Assembly (NCBI GenBank): GCA_963790715.1
Contig: CAWBPN010000013.1
Coordinates: forward strand, 62,001 to 126,000
Direction of reading: 5' to 3'
Source of the DNA: DCFW01 sp963790715
GTDB lineage: Bacteria; Bacteroidota; Bacteroidia; Bacteroidales; Bacteroidaceae
DNA: 64,000 nt
Shown here: in pieces, positions 15,673 through 24,693 of the stretch
Numbering within the stretch: position 1 is the first letter of the stretch
Layout: every line of letters begins with the position of its first letter
Notes under the pieces: model-generated
The model's input: the letters and a program-made list of their open reading frames with translations, nothing else
What the model was told of the DNA's origin: nothing
The model's database searches: none
Position numbers and translations under genes: made by a program

Positions 15673-18600
15673 TTGCCGTCTGTTTTTTTGTTGTTACTAC
15701 TGTTTCTTAGCGTATCTTCTTTCATGGTCGGGACAGCATCGCTATTGAAGCGGAATAAATCGCTTAGCCGGTTCATATTCTTGCGTATAGTGTAGCCGAC
15801 GCCTGTCTCGATGACTTCTCCTTCCAACAATGTTTCATAATCTATATCGTGGAAAAGCCTGACAAAGTGAGTTCCGGCATTGTTGAGCTGGTATTCAAGC
15901 GAAATGTTGTCGAAGAACGATTCGCCCGAATTGTTTGAACTGTTGGCACTGGAGATGGTGCCTCCAACAACAACGTTAACGCGGTTATTGAAGAATTTCT
16001 TTGAGAATTTGTATGAATAATCGAGTGCCGCCATGCTGTTGCTTGAAGTTGAGCCGCTGCTGCTGCCTGCATTTATGCTGAAATTAGTATTGCGGAAAGC
16101 ATTTCCGGCTACCTGATTTATTTCTTTTTGCAGCACGTTGCTCAAAGCGTCATTTACGTTTAGTCCGCTGCTGCCGCTGTACATTCCGGTTGATAATAGA
16201 ATGATAGCCTGTTTGCTGCGGTCTTCCGGCGTAAGCGCACTCAGTTCGCTCTTCATCGCCAAGTCCTGTGGAGCATCCAGGTCGAAGAGAATATTCATGT
16301 TTTGCAGCGTGTTGGTGATGCTTACGTTCACGTTGAAGTTTACCTGCCGTGATGTGTTCGTACTGCTGTTGTCCGATACGCTTGCCGACATATTTTCGTA
16401 TGCGCTGATGTTGAGTCTCGGGTTCATCATTTTGCCCGTCCATTCAACATAGCTGTCTTTGTTGATGGTGAAATCCTTTAACGGCACCATAGGCATATCA
16501 TATTTCAGCAATCCGTTGCTCAAGGTGTAACGTCCGGTCATGCGCATGTCGCCTTCTTCGGGTGTATATTGCAGAGTGAGGTTGCCGCCGCCGACAAGTT
16601 CCACGCGGCTGCTTCCGGTAGGGTCGAGGTAGCAGGCTGCTTGTACATTCTTGTCGATATTTACATTCAATATCATATCCATACCGCCTAATGATACGAG
16701 CTGTTCGGTATTTGTAAGTTTCGACGTATCTTTCATATTGACGAACGATACCATGTCGTTGAGTCGGTTTTGTACCGTTACGCTGTTCTCTTTCATAACG
16801 TATGTGATATTCGTCTTTTTCAGTACTTGCATGTTCCCTCGCATTTTCAGGTTATCAATATCGCCTGTCAAAGTGGAGTTCAGGTTAAGAAACAATTTGC
16901 CGAATATTATTGACTCTTTTGTCTGTTTGGCGTTGATAAGTTGGTAGTTGCGGGTAGTCAGCTTCAAATCCGTTTGTATGTCATCAATGCTGTTAACCGT
17001 GACGTTTCCGGCAATGGTGAACGGATGGTCGTCGGTGGAGTAGATATTGTAGTTGTCAAACGTGAGTTTATTATTTACCACATTGATGTGCTTCTTGTCG
17101 AAACGCAGCATTGCACCGACCGACGGCACGTAGGCTGAAGCCGAATCAAGATATACTTCACCGTTGATATTCGGAGCCTTTAATGTACCTTTGGCTTGTA
17201 GATTACCATATATTTCGCCGTTCATTGCCACCATGTGGTCGGAGACAAACCCTTCAAACATGTTAAGAGGCAAGTGCTTTACGGTTGCCCTCAACCCGGC
17301 AATGCTGCCTTCACCTCTGGCATCATATATACCTCCGGCACGCAGTATCTCTATATTATTGCGACTAAGTTTACCGAATACGATATGGCGGTTTTGAATG
17401 GAATCCGGCAAATAAGTAGCCTTTAGCTTTAAGTCGCCGAGTTCAATATCATTGTATTGTGCTTCCAGCAATTCGGCATCGGAGTGTACGATGAAGCGTT
17501 TGCCTTGTTTCTCTATATACGATACGTCGGTATTTAGCAATCCTCCGATAGGCGGCAGGAAAGGAAGAGATTTCACAAGCTCGGCAGTGTTGAGATTCTT
17601 GATGTTGGCCATCAGGAATTGTTTGTACTGTATGGAATCGTTTGACAGTATACTTATTTCTGTGCCTATATCATCCTTTATGTCAAGGTTGGCCTTGATG
17701 CGCCCCGTTTTATCTACCGATACGAGGTTGTTGCCGTTTATTCTTATAGGGCGATAAGCCAGTATCTGCTTGTCGTTGCAGAATTTCACTGACACACCTC
17801 CATCCGTCATTTGCCCAAGAACGTCTACGCGTACGCCTTCTTTCTTATCTTTGTCGAGTACCGAAAGTAGCATTTTGGCACTGTCGCCCTGAAGATAACC
17901 ATTTGCCTTGGCAGAGAAGACATAATCGTTTTTATTGTTATTCAGCACCTGTGCGCTGAGGTTCAATCTTGTTGAGTCTTGTTGCACTTTCATGCGGATG
18001 GTATCAAGTTGAAATGAACCCGTATTTAATGCCTTAGCGTTGAGGTAGCCGTTCATCCCCTCCTGACGCGAAGCTGATAAAGCGGCGGTGATTTCCTTGA
18101 AAGATACCCCGTAGTTCTTGTTGATATATTGAGATATGAAGTTCTCGTTTCCGATGTCAAATGTAATATTAGCGGTTGGAAATACATGCTTTAACCTTAT
18201 TTGGTCGATGTTCTTCTTTTTGATTTGTTTCATCAACTCGGCGGTGAAATATGAGCATTGGCTCATAAAGGCCTTAATCTTTTGTTTGCTTTCAAGCGAT
18301 ATTTGCATATCGGTGGAATGCACATCCAGCGAACTGTAGTTGGCGGCGGAAGTGGCATTCAGCGCGAGCACGAAAGGACGAGCCGTTTCATCGGACATCA
18401 GCCCTAGCTTCTTTAAGTCTGCATCCCATACGTTGAGTGACAAACTGCCGAGAATATCTTTTTTGCTTACGGTACCGTCAAGGTGTGAATCAAGTTTTAT
18501 CAGTTCGTTGCTGCCCGATAGCGTCATCTTTGCCCTGTGGTTGTGCAGTGAAGCGACCATGTGCATGTTGTCTGCTATGTATTTTTTATAAGTAAGTTTG

Positions 18601-20363
18601 GCAATGTCAAGTTTGAAATCGGTTGCCGTGTACGATGAATACGGGTCTGTACCGTGTCCTGCCGCACTGAGCGTCATTGAGCAAGTGTACAGAGAATCTT
18701 TTGGCAAGAAGTTGTGCAGTTGCAGGTTGTTCACCTCCAAATTGGCGCGATAACTCATCGATTTGATGTTGCATACTCCCTTTAAGGCCAATGACCCGGC
18801 GTCCTGTTTGAGTATGGCGTCGGTATTGCAGTTGTATCCGTTCATGTTGAACTTGCCACCCAAAGAGATATTGTTTGGTATTGTATACGACTGACCCGGT
18901 TTGTTGCCGGTTATTGCTGAAAGGAAGTTGGCATTTATCAGTCTGCCGTTCATCGTGCAAGCTATGTTGCGTTTGGCACTGCTCATTATGTCTTTGAACA
19001 CGCCACTGGCATTTAATGTGATTAATCCCGGCATTTGTGCATCGAGGTTGCCGAGGTGAATATCGTTCATGCTGCCCTTTACATCCATTTTTATACGCAG
19101 TGGTTCAAAAGGCATGGCACGCCTCAGCGTTTTCGGCATTTGCCCCGCCATCAATAATAAGTCTTGTTTGCCGATATAAGCTGTAAGATTGGCTGCAAAG
19201 TTACCTTTGTGCTTTTTGTCGAGCATCTTCCATGGCAGAGTGCCGTGAGCAAATATTTCAGAAGCTGTGGTGTTGATATACAAATTGTTGAGGTGAATGT
19301 TTGATGTATCGGTGTGCAGTTGCAGATTGGCGTTGGTGACAGTAAGCCCCGAACGTTCGGCGGCACTTACGTGCGAAACATCGGCGTTGATGTTTTTACC
19401 GCAATATGACAATGCATGCGCTTCAAGTTGAGCCTTTCGTAATACTATGAATGATAGGTCTAAACCTGCTTTTGGCTTTGTTTCCACGCTACGGTACTTA
19501 ATTTTGTTCGCGCTCAACAGTATGTCGGCCAAACTGTATGAATTCTTTTTCAGGTCAATATCAGTTTTGTTTAATGACAGTTCTTTTATATCGCTTCCGA
19601 ATTCCATGCGTTGCTTCGGGGCTTGATAACTCAACAAAGAGCTTTTCAGCAGAACGTTATTTATGAAATATCGCTTATCGTCAAGCAGCAGGTTTACACC
19701 TTGCACATCGGCATTGCCCACATTAGCCATAACATGTTGCTTCTCCACCGGCATCACGAACGATACATATACATTATGCAAGTGCAGTTGCCTCACACCT
19801 ATATTATTAAATGCACCTTTTGTGGTATCTTTAGGCGTTTTTATCGTATCTATGTAATTTATTTTTATTGCAGCATTGTTTACCGATGCATTAGCCAGCA
19901 ATAAGCGTCGCGTTTTCATGTTTATTTGCGCCGATAGCAGTGAGGCTTCACTCAACCGTCCCTCAATGTGAGTGCCCTTAATCAGATTCATTGTGTTCAG
20001 TGAAATGTCGTCAAGCGTTACTTTTTTTACGGTCACTTTTTTATTAAAGATGTGTCGCAGGCCAAGTTCCACTTTCATATATTTAGCATTCAGCAACGTG
20101 TCGGTGGGAGCAATCACGCATACTTTATTCATCTCTAAATTAAGGAACGGAGTTATTAATACACGATTTATCGTGATTTTCATACCGGTCTTATTCGACA
20201 CATAACCGGTGACTTGCTGTTGTACGAAGTTTTGTACCGGCGGAATGAAAAGCAGGATAGTTATTAAGCAAAAAAGAATAACGGGAGTTAAAAGCGTAAT
20301 GCCACTCCACTTTAATATTTTCGTTATTATTCTCTTTCTATTTTTATTATCAATGGCAATCAT
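15669..20363 (-). CDS. tamB: TamB-like translocation/assembly module protein (DUF490)
   Basis: A 1564-residue protein with one N-terminal membrane anchor (about residues 15-36), a very long stretch of beta-helical repeats in the periplasm, and a C-terminal DUF490/TamB domain (about 1150-1540) with segments such as GGGNLTLQYTPEEGDMRMTG. AsmA/TamB proteins form bridges between the two membranes. The protein is longer than E. coli TamB (about 1260), as is usual in Bacteroidota. It is translationally coupled to tamL and has a -7 box at 20461-20468. Confidence 0.9.
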   Translation of the reverse strand: MIAIDNKNRKRIITKILKWSGITLLTPVILFCLITILLFIPPVQNFVQQQVTGYVSNKTGMKITINRVLITPFLNLEMNKVCVIAPTDTLLNAKYMKVELGLRHIFNKKVTVKKVTLDDISLNTMNLIKGTHIEGRLSEASLLSAQINMKTRRLLLANASVNNAAIKINYIDTIKTPKDTTKGAFNNIGVRQLHLHNVYVSFVMPVEKQHVMANVGNADVQGVNLLLDDKRYFINNVLLKSSLLSYQAPKQRMEFGSDIKELSLNKTDIDLKKNSYSLADILLSANKIKYRSVETKPKAGLDLSFIVLRKAQLEAHALSYCGKNINADVSHVSAAERSGLTVTNANLQLHTDTSNIHLNNLYINTTASEIFAHGTLPWKMLDKKHKGNFAANLTAYIGKQDLLLMAGQMPKTLRRAMPFEPLRIKMDVKGSMNDIHLGNLDAQMPGLITLNASGVFKDIMSSAKRNIACTMNGRLINANFLSAITGNKPGQSYTIPNNISLGGKFNMNGYNCNTDAILKQDAGSLALKGVCNIKSMSYRANLEVNNLQLHNFLPKDSLYTCSMTLSAAGHGTDPYSSYTATDFKLDIAKLTYKKYIADNMHMVASLHNHRAKMTLSGSNELIKLDSHLDGTVSKKDILGSLSLNVWDADLKKLGLMSDETARPFVLALNATSAANYSSLDVHSTDMQISLESKQKIKAFMSQCSYFTAELMKQIKKKNIDQIRLKHVFPTANITFDIGNENFISQYINKNYGVSFKEITAALSASRQEGMNGYLNAKALNTGSFQLDTIRMKVQQDSTRLNLSAQVLNNNKNDYVFSAKANGYLQGDSAKMLLSVLDKDKKEGVRVDVLGQMTDGGVSVKFCNDKQILAYRPIRINGNNLVSVDKTGRIKANLDIKDDIGTEISILSNDSIQYKQFLMANIKNLNTAELVKSLPFLPPIGGLLNTDVSYIEKQGKRFIVHSDAELLEAQYNDIELGDLKLKATYLPDSIQNRHIVFGKLSRNNIEILRAGGIYDARGEGSIAGLRATVKHLPLNMFEGFVSDHMVAMNGEIYGNLQAKGTLKAPNINGEVYLDSASAYVPSVGAMLRFDKKHINVVNNKLTFDNYNIYSTDDHPFTIAGNVTVNSIDDIQTDLKLTTRNYQLINAKQTKESIIFGKLFLNLNSTLTGDIDNLKMRGNMQVLKKTNITYVMKENSVTVQNRLNDMVSFVNMKDTSKLTNTEQLVSLGGMDMILNVNIDKNVQAACYLDPTGSSRVELVGGGNLTLQYTPEEGDMRMTGRYTLSNGLLKYDMPMVPLKDFTINKDSYVEWTGKMMNPRLNISAYENMSASVSDNSSTNTSRQVNFNVNVSITNTLQNMNILFDLDAPQDLAMKSELSALTPEDRSKQAIILLSTGMYSGSSGLNVNDALSNVLQKEINQVAGNAFRNTNFSINAGSSSGSTSSNSMAALDYSYKFSKKFFNNRVNVVVGGTISSANSSNNSGESFFDNISLEYQLNNAGTHFVRLFHDIDYETLLEGEVIETGVGYTIRKNMNRLSDLFRFNSDAVPTMKEDTLRNSSNNKKTDGK

Positions 20364-20460
20364 GCTTCTATTTCATAGTTACTTACGTTTATTATACTAC
20401 TTTTATGACAAACCGTGTCAAATTTATCACTTTATTTGTGAATATTTCTGAATGTTGGGT

Positions 20461-20468
20461 CAAATATA
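20461..20468 (-). promoter_or_regulatory. -7 box of the tamB-tamL operon
   Basis: The minus strand reads TATATTTG (TAnnTTTG), 98 bases before the tamB ATG at 20363. Confidence 0.45.
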
Positions 20469-20544
20469 ATCTTTTTTAATTATATAAGCCTATCAAAAAG
20501 AATAAAAAAAATAGGTAGATTGTATATGATATATGGATTTTTTC

Positions 20545-20552
20545 TATCTTTG
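20545..20552 (+). promoter_or_regulatory. -7 box of the rubrerythrin gene
   Basis: TATCTTTG matches TAnnTTTG; a TTG at 20520-20522 lies 22 bases upstream as a possible -33 element. The leader to the ATG at 20625 is about 65 bases. Confidence 0.6.
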
Positions 20553-20624
20553 AACCGAAAACGTTATTTATACCGAGTCTAATTGGTATAAGTGACTATT
20601 GTATAACTATTTAAAATTATTTAT

Positions 20625-21203
20625 ATGGCAAAAAGTATTAAAGGAACTCAGACTGAAAAAAATCTTTTGACGACATTCGCCGGAGAATCACAGGCTCGCA
20701 ACCGCTACACATTCTTTGCAAGTGCAGCAAAAAAGGAAGGCTATGAGCAGATCGCCGCTATTTTTGAAGAGACAGCCAATCAGGAAAAAGAACATGCCAA
20801 GAGAATGTTCTCTTATTTAGAGGGTGGTGCTGTAGAGATTAATGCAAGTTATCCTGCCGGTGTTGTAGGCAGAACGGTTGACAATCTTCAGGCAGCAGCT
20901 GCCGGTGAACATGAAGAGTGGTCGGAACTGTATCCTCATTGTGCCGATGTTGCAGATCAAGAAGGATTTCCTGAAATTGCTGCAATGTACCGCAATATTT
21001 GTGTTGCCGAAAAAGGACATGAAGAAAGATACCGTGCATTCGTAGCCGATGTTGAGGCAGCCAAAGTTTTTGCAAAAGATGGCGAAGTTGTATGGCAATG
21101 CCGTAATTGCGGGTACATATATGTAGGCAAGGAAGCTCCGAAGGTATGTCCGGCATGTTTGCATCCACAAGCATTCTTTGAAGTTAAAAAGACTAATTTC
21201 TGA
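20625..21203 (+). CDS. rbr: Rubrerythrin
   Basis: A 192-residue non-haem iron peroxidase that reduces hydrogen peroxide in anaerobes, taking electrons via rubredoxin-type centres. The ferritin-like domain (1-145) shows the di-iron ligands E21, E54, H57, E95, E129 and H132. The C-terminal rubredoxin domain has C159, C162, C175 and C178. The length is normal. It complements the superoxide reductase 7 kb away: superoxide to peroxide to water. It is transcribed alone from 20545 and ends at a strong terminator at 21227. Confidence 0.96.
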   Translation: MAKSIKGTQTEKNLLTTFAGESQARNRYTFFASAAKKEGYEQIAAIFEETANQEKEHAKRMFSYLEGGAVEINASYPAGVVGRTVDNLQAAAAGEHEEWSELYPHCADVADQEGFPEIAAMYRNICVAEKGHEERYRAFVADVEAAKVFAKDGEVVWQCRNCGYIYVGKEAPKVCPACLHPQAFFEVKKTNF

Positions 21204-21226
21204 GCTCTTAGAGTAGAATTTTAGTT

Positions 21227-21258
21227 AAAAGCTGTGTCACGGTTGGCGCAGCTTTTTT
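21227..21258 (+). terminator. Intrinsic terminator of rbr
   Basis: AAAAGCTGTG pairs with CGCAGCTTTT (one G-U) and ends in six T residues, 23 bases after the rubrerythrin stop. Confidence 0.8.
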
Positions 21259-21402
21259 CATACTCCTTTCACGAAATCTTATTTTTATTTTGCGAAATGG
21301 TAAACTAATACGTTAACCATACGAAATACACTATTTCAAAAAGCGGAACGGCTAATTCGTAAATTAAGGAAGTAGTGATGATAATATTTTAGTTATTATT
21401 CG

Positions 21403-21410
21403 TATTTTTG
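21403..21410 (+). promoter_or_regulatory. -7 box of the Sel1-repeat gene
   Basis: TATTTTTG matches TAnnTTTG. Transcription would start near 21417, leaving only about 45 bases in which the translation start must lie. Confidence 0.5.
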
Positions 21411-21460
21411 AAGTTATAATAATTAACCGTATAGACTATAATCATATCAAGCGTACATTA

Positions 21461-21895
21461 TTGCTGTTAACTGTAAGTGTGTTTTCAGCATCTTCGTTAT
21501 TAGCACAAACTCCAGACATTAAGGAGTTGATTCGTAGTGCAAAAGCCGGTAATGCCGAGGCGCAATGTTATATTGGTTTATGCTATGAAGAAAGCACCGG
21601 AGTGGCACAAGACTATACTAAGGCAGCCGAGTTGTTTCAAGATGCTGCCGTACAAGACCACGCGTGGGCACAATGCTATCTCGGCTTATGTTATGAATTG
21701 GGTCACGGGGTAAGTCAAAATTATGCCGACGCATATTATTGGTATCAAAAGGCTACTGCAAAAGGTGTAGATTTTGCAGAAATAATATGTGGTGATGCTG
21801 CTTTTCGTGCGCAGGCGGCTAACGCAAAATGTTTTCTACCCGCTAAAATTGATCAGCTAAGTTCTAAACCTGAGAGTAAGAGTGTAAAGAAATAA
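21461..21895 (+). CDS. Small secreted Sel1-repeat (TPR-like) protein with unclear start
   Basis: A 144-residue protein with two Sel1-like repeats (AQCYIGLCYEESTGVAQDYT at about 34-53 and AQCYLGLCYELGHGVSQNYA at about 70-89) after a hydrophobic signal sequence ending in LLAQ. Sel1 repeats mediate protein contacts; no specific role can be given. The only usual start codon in frame after the promoter is the TTG at 21461. The codons before it (ATC AAG CGT ACA TTA, from 21446) would supply the basic n-region of a normal signal peptide, but no ATG is present. The start may be a non-standard ATC, a TTG, or a lost start codon. Confidence 0.6.
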   Translation: MLLTVSVFSASSLLAQTPDIKELIRSAKAGNAEAQCYIGLCYEESTGVAQDYTKAAELFQDAAVQDHAWAQCYLGLCYELGHGVSQNYADAYYWYQKATAKGVDFAEIICGDAAFRAQAANAKCFLPAKIDQLSSKPESKSVKK

Positions 21896-22198
21896 TTGCT
21901 GTTTTTTAAAATATCCAAGAATTTTATTATATGTCGCCTTTTACTTCATAGCTGAATGGGTTAATTATATTAAATGATGAATATTTGTCTTGAATATGCC
22001 TCATCTCACAGTTTATTTTGTAATATTCTATTCAGTATTCATGATGTCGATATATATTACTGTTTTTAGCTGTAAGGCTGAATACTTAGTGCTAATTTCA
22101 GGTGTTCAGTAAAATGTGTATATAAAGAATATTCATGTGATTGTAAAGTTAACCTGTTACATTTTGTTATATTATATGGGATATAAAACTCTCTTTGA

Positions 22199-22395
22199 TT
22201 AACAGTTAACCCAAGTGTCGATTAACGATAAAACGAAGTTACTTTTCATCAGGAAACGACGAGTGTTTATAAATTGAGAGCGTTGCCACAAGCAAAGCAC
22301 TAGTAAATCGTCGGAATCATACACAAAACGAGAGTAAAACACGCTGGCAAAATATGTTAAACGCTCTGGAAACGAGATGGTTTCCCAGAGCAAAT
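22199..22395. repeat. Structured block with nested inverted repeats
   Basis: AGAGCGTT (22277-22284) can pair with AACGCTCT (22360-22367). The latter overlaps GCTCTGGAAAC (22363-22373), which can instead pair with GTTTCCCAGAGC (22380-22391). CGACGA (22257-22262) and TCGTCG (22308-22313) form a further pair. The block is visibly richer in G+C than its flanks. It may be an unannotated RNA or a degenerate mobile repeat. Confidence 0.45.
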
Positions 22396-22533
22396 CAAGT
22401 CGCTAAGCGGTATTTGTCAAGCTTTTCAGTATAGGCTTTTATAATTTGTAAACATGTTTGTCCGTAAATCGTAAGATGTGTAAACTTCCTTAAGTATAGC
22501 AAACTGCGGTATGATACGAAAAAATCTGTTGCT

Positions 22534-22599
22534 ACATGAAATAAAAAAACACGGAGCATGAAATAAAAAAACATGTAGCATGAAATAAAAAAACACGGA
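22534..22599 (+). repeat. 22-bp tandem repeat, three copies
   Basis: Three consecutive 22-base units start at 22534, 22556 and 22578. Each contains CATGAAATAAAAAAACA and then alternates CGGA / TGTA / CGGA at the end. Copies 1 and 3 differ only in the first base. Two inverted, T-rich relatives follow at about 22600-22650. Confidence 0.85.
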
Positions 22600-22785
22600 G
22601 CATCAGATTTTTTTTCACGCTACGTCAGTTTTTTTTTCATGTACCATGGATTTTTAAAACAGGTAATTTGCGAAACAGTTAGCCAACATATCACAAGTTG
22701 TTGGCCAACTCTTACTGAACTCTCCGCGAACAGTTGAAGAACTCTTCAGTAACAGTTTTTATTTTATGTTGCAACAGATTTTAAC

Positions 22786-22829
22786 CTGAAAGGTTGCAGG
22801 TGTTCAGCCTTTCAGCCTTTCAGCTGAAA
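22786..22829. repeat. Short palindrome cluster (CTGAAAGG / CCTTTCAG)
   Basis: CTGAAAGG (22786-22793) faces CCTTTCAG twice (22808-22815 and 22816-22823), and TTTCAGCTGAAA (22818-22829) is a perfect palindrome. Another palindrome, TGAAGAACTCTTCA, lies at 22735-22748. Confidence 0.6.
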
Positions 22830-23007
22830 ACGCCTATAAATAGAGGCTATCTGACACATGAATAGACTATTCATATTTATAATATAAGAGAGCAATTTGT
22901 TAGACTAATATTACTCTTTATGTATTTAGTATGACGACATTACCCAACAAAATGTTCTTTGATTGATTTGGTGTCTTTTGTAAATACTTAAGTCGAATTG
23001 CCAAGTA

Positions 23008-23874
23008 TTATTTAATCAGTTTCTTCACCTGTTGTTCCACTTCTTCCATAAGCCACTTTGGTGTGGAAGTAGCTCCGCAAATACCTATGCTTTGTGAGCC
23101 TGCTATCATGTCGGCAGTGATTTCTTCGGCACTTTCGATAAGAATACAGTTGGGGTTTATCCGGTGGCATTCATTGTAAAATACTTTGCCGTTTGAACTC
23201 TTTTTGCCGCTGACAAAAAGGATGAGGTCGTGCGTTTGGGCAAATTCGCGAAGGTGCGGCATGCGGTTTGCCACTTGGCGACAAATGGTGTCGAAGTAGC
23301 GAAAAGTGGCAGTAGGCGATATGTGCTTCTGTATGTAATCTACTATCTTGCGAAACTCGTCGAGTGACTTGGTGGTTTGTGAATAGAGACAAATGTCGCG
23401 TGTAAAATCAAGCTGTTCGGCTTCTTCCGGTTTCTCTATTACAATGGTTTTGCCTGCTGTCTGACCTACCAGTCCCAACACTTCGGCATGGCCGTTTTTA
23501 CCGTAGATAACTATTTGTTCGTTGTGGTTTACGCTTTGGTCATATTGTTCCTTTATGCGTTTTTGAAGTTGCAACACAACAGGGCAAGTAGCATCTATGA
23601 TTTGAATATTGTTCTTTTGTGCAATGGCGTATGTTTCCGGAGGTTCGCCGTGAGCACGCAACAATACTTTCACATTGTGGAGGTTGGCGAATTGCTCATG
23701 GTCTATTGTTACAAGTCCCATTTTACGCAAACGTTCCACTTCACGGCTGTTGTGCACAATGTCGCCGAGGCAGTAGAGAGAGCCGCTTTTGCTTAACTCC
23801 TCTTCTGCCTTGTGTATTGCACTGACTACTCCGTGGCAAAACCCCGAGCTTTTATCAATCTCTACTGTTGTCAT
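23008..23874 (-). CDS. ispH: 4-hydroxy-3-methylbut-2-enyl diphosphate reductase
   Basis: The last enzyme of the MEP isoprenoid pathway; it reduces HMBPP to IPP and DMAPP with a [4Fe-4S] cluster. The three cluster cysteines are C13 (SSGFCHGV), C97 (DATCPVV) and C198 (FDTICRQ). The substrate-binding SQTT and SGKKSSN segments are also visible. The length of 288 is typical. It overlaps the end of cmk by 20 bases and is its downstream partner. Its products feed the polyprenyl diphosphate synthase encoded at 25425. Confidence 0.96.
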   Translation of the reverse strand: MTTVEIDKSSGFCHGVVSAIHKAEEELSKSGSLYCLGDIVHNSREVERLRKMGLVTIDHEQFANLHNVKVLLRAHGEPPETYAIAQKNNIQIIDATCPVVLQLQKRIKEQYDQSVNHNEQIVIYGKNGHAEVLGLVGQTAGKTIVIEKPEEAEQLDFTRDICLYSQTTKSLDEFRKIVDYIQKHISPTATFRYFDTICRQVANRMPHLREFAQTHDLILFVSGKKSSNGKVFYNECHRINPNCILIESAEEITADMIAGSQSIGICGATSTPKWLMEEVEQQVKKLIK

Positions 23875-24547
23875 GATCCACTATTCTATGATATTGGTGC
23901 AATAACCATATCTTTTGTTCTTCACGCGTCAATGCTGTATTGTCCAACTCTATGGCATCAGGCGTTTTACGTAACGGTGCAATTTCGCGATGCGTGTCGA
24001 TATAATCACGTTCTTGCACATTCTTGAGTATTTCCATGTAATCGGCATTTTCTCCTTTAGCTTCCAGCTCGTCATAACGACGTGTAGCGCGTATTGTATC
24101 GGAGGCAGTGACGAATATTTTTATTTCGGCATCGGGAAATACTACAGTTCCTATGTCACGACCGTCCATAACTATACCTTTTTGTTTGCCCATATCTTGT
24201 TGTTGTTTTACCAGAAAAGTACGTACAAAACCGAGTGTGGCTATTGCGCTTACATGTGATGAAACTTCCATATTGCGTATTTCATCTTCAACATCTTCAC
24301 CATTGAGTTGAGTGCGCGGCGTACTTTTTACTGGATCAAGCTTGAAAGTTATGCGAATGTTTGGCAACTCTTTTTCAAGTGCTGCCGTGTTGTCAATAAG
24401 TCCTTTACGTATGGCATACAATGTGACGGCACGATACATGGCTCCGGTGTCGATATATGTGTAACCGATTTCCTTTGCTAAATCCTTAGCCATTGTACTC
24501 TTCCCGCATGAGGAATACCCGTCTATTGCTATAATAATCCTTTTCAT
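23855..24547 (-). CDS. cmk: Cytidylate kinase
   Basis: A 230-residue kinase that phosphorylates CMP/dCMP with ATP in pyrimidine nucleotide synthesis. It shows the P-loop GYSSCGKST (residues 10-18), YIDTGAMYRAVT and GRDIGTVVFPDA. The length fits the family. It is the first gene of a cmk-ispH pair; its stop lies 20 bases inside ispH. A -7 box is found at 24568-24575. Confidence 0.95.
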   Translation of the reverse strand: MKRIIIAIDGYSSCGKSTMAKDLAKEIGYTYIDTGAMYRAVTLYAIRKGLIDNTAALEKELPNIRITFKLDPVKSTPRTQLNGEDVEDEIRNMEVSSHVSAIATLGFVRTFLVKQQQDMGKQKGIVMDGRDIGTVVFPDAEIKIFVTASDTIRATRRYDELEAKGENADYMEILKNVQERDYIDTHREIAPLRKTPDAIELDNTALTREEQKIWLLHQYHRIVDHDNSRD

Positions 24548-24567
24548 ATATTTTCAATTAATTGCCC

Positions 24568-24575
24568 CAAAGGTA
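24568..24575 (-). promoter_or_regulatory. -7 box of the cmk-ispH operon
   Basis: The minus strand reads TACCTTTG (TAnnTTTG), 20 bases before the cmk ATG at 24547. Confidence 0.6.
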
Positions 24576-24678
24576 AAACTAATTTTTTATTTTCTATAAT
24601 AACGTGAAAACATTAATTTCTTATTGGCTTAAGGATTAAAAAACGTCAATGTAGGCTTAACTCTATCATTATAACCAC

Positions 24679-24686
24679 TATATTTG
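24679..24686 (+). promoter_or_regulatory. -7 box of the TonB-like gene, almost touching the start codon
   Basis: TATATTTG matches TAnnTTTG and ends only seven bases before the ATG at 24694. If used, the transcript would have a leader of zero to three bases. Confidence 0.5.
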
Positions 24687-24693
24687 TAATATT

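Larger units (their letters stand above)
21896..23007. other. 1.1-kb non-coding region rich in direct and inverted repeats
   Basis: No convincing gene is seen. The first ~300 bases are plain AT-rich sequence. A more GC-rich block with nested inverted repeats follows (22199-22395), then a 22-bp tandem repeat with A7 runs (22534-22599) and inverted T-run copies (to about 22650). A block of short palindromes follows at 22680-22830. A 64-codon open frame on the minus strand (22199-22393) coincides with the structured block and looks accidental. Confidence 0.6.

Noticed and set aside
22199..22393. 64-codon open frame on the minus strand in the repeat-rich intergenic region
   Set aside because: It coincides exactly with nested inverted repeats, has no recognisable domain and no promoter box; more likely a chance frame in a structured non-coding block.
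22534..22650. CRISPR array
   Set aside because: The 22-base units adjoin each other with no unique spacers and no cas genes are nearby.
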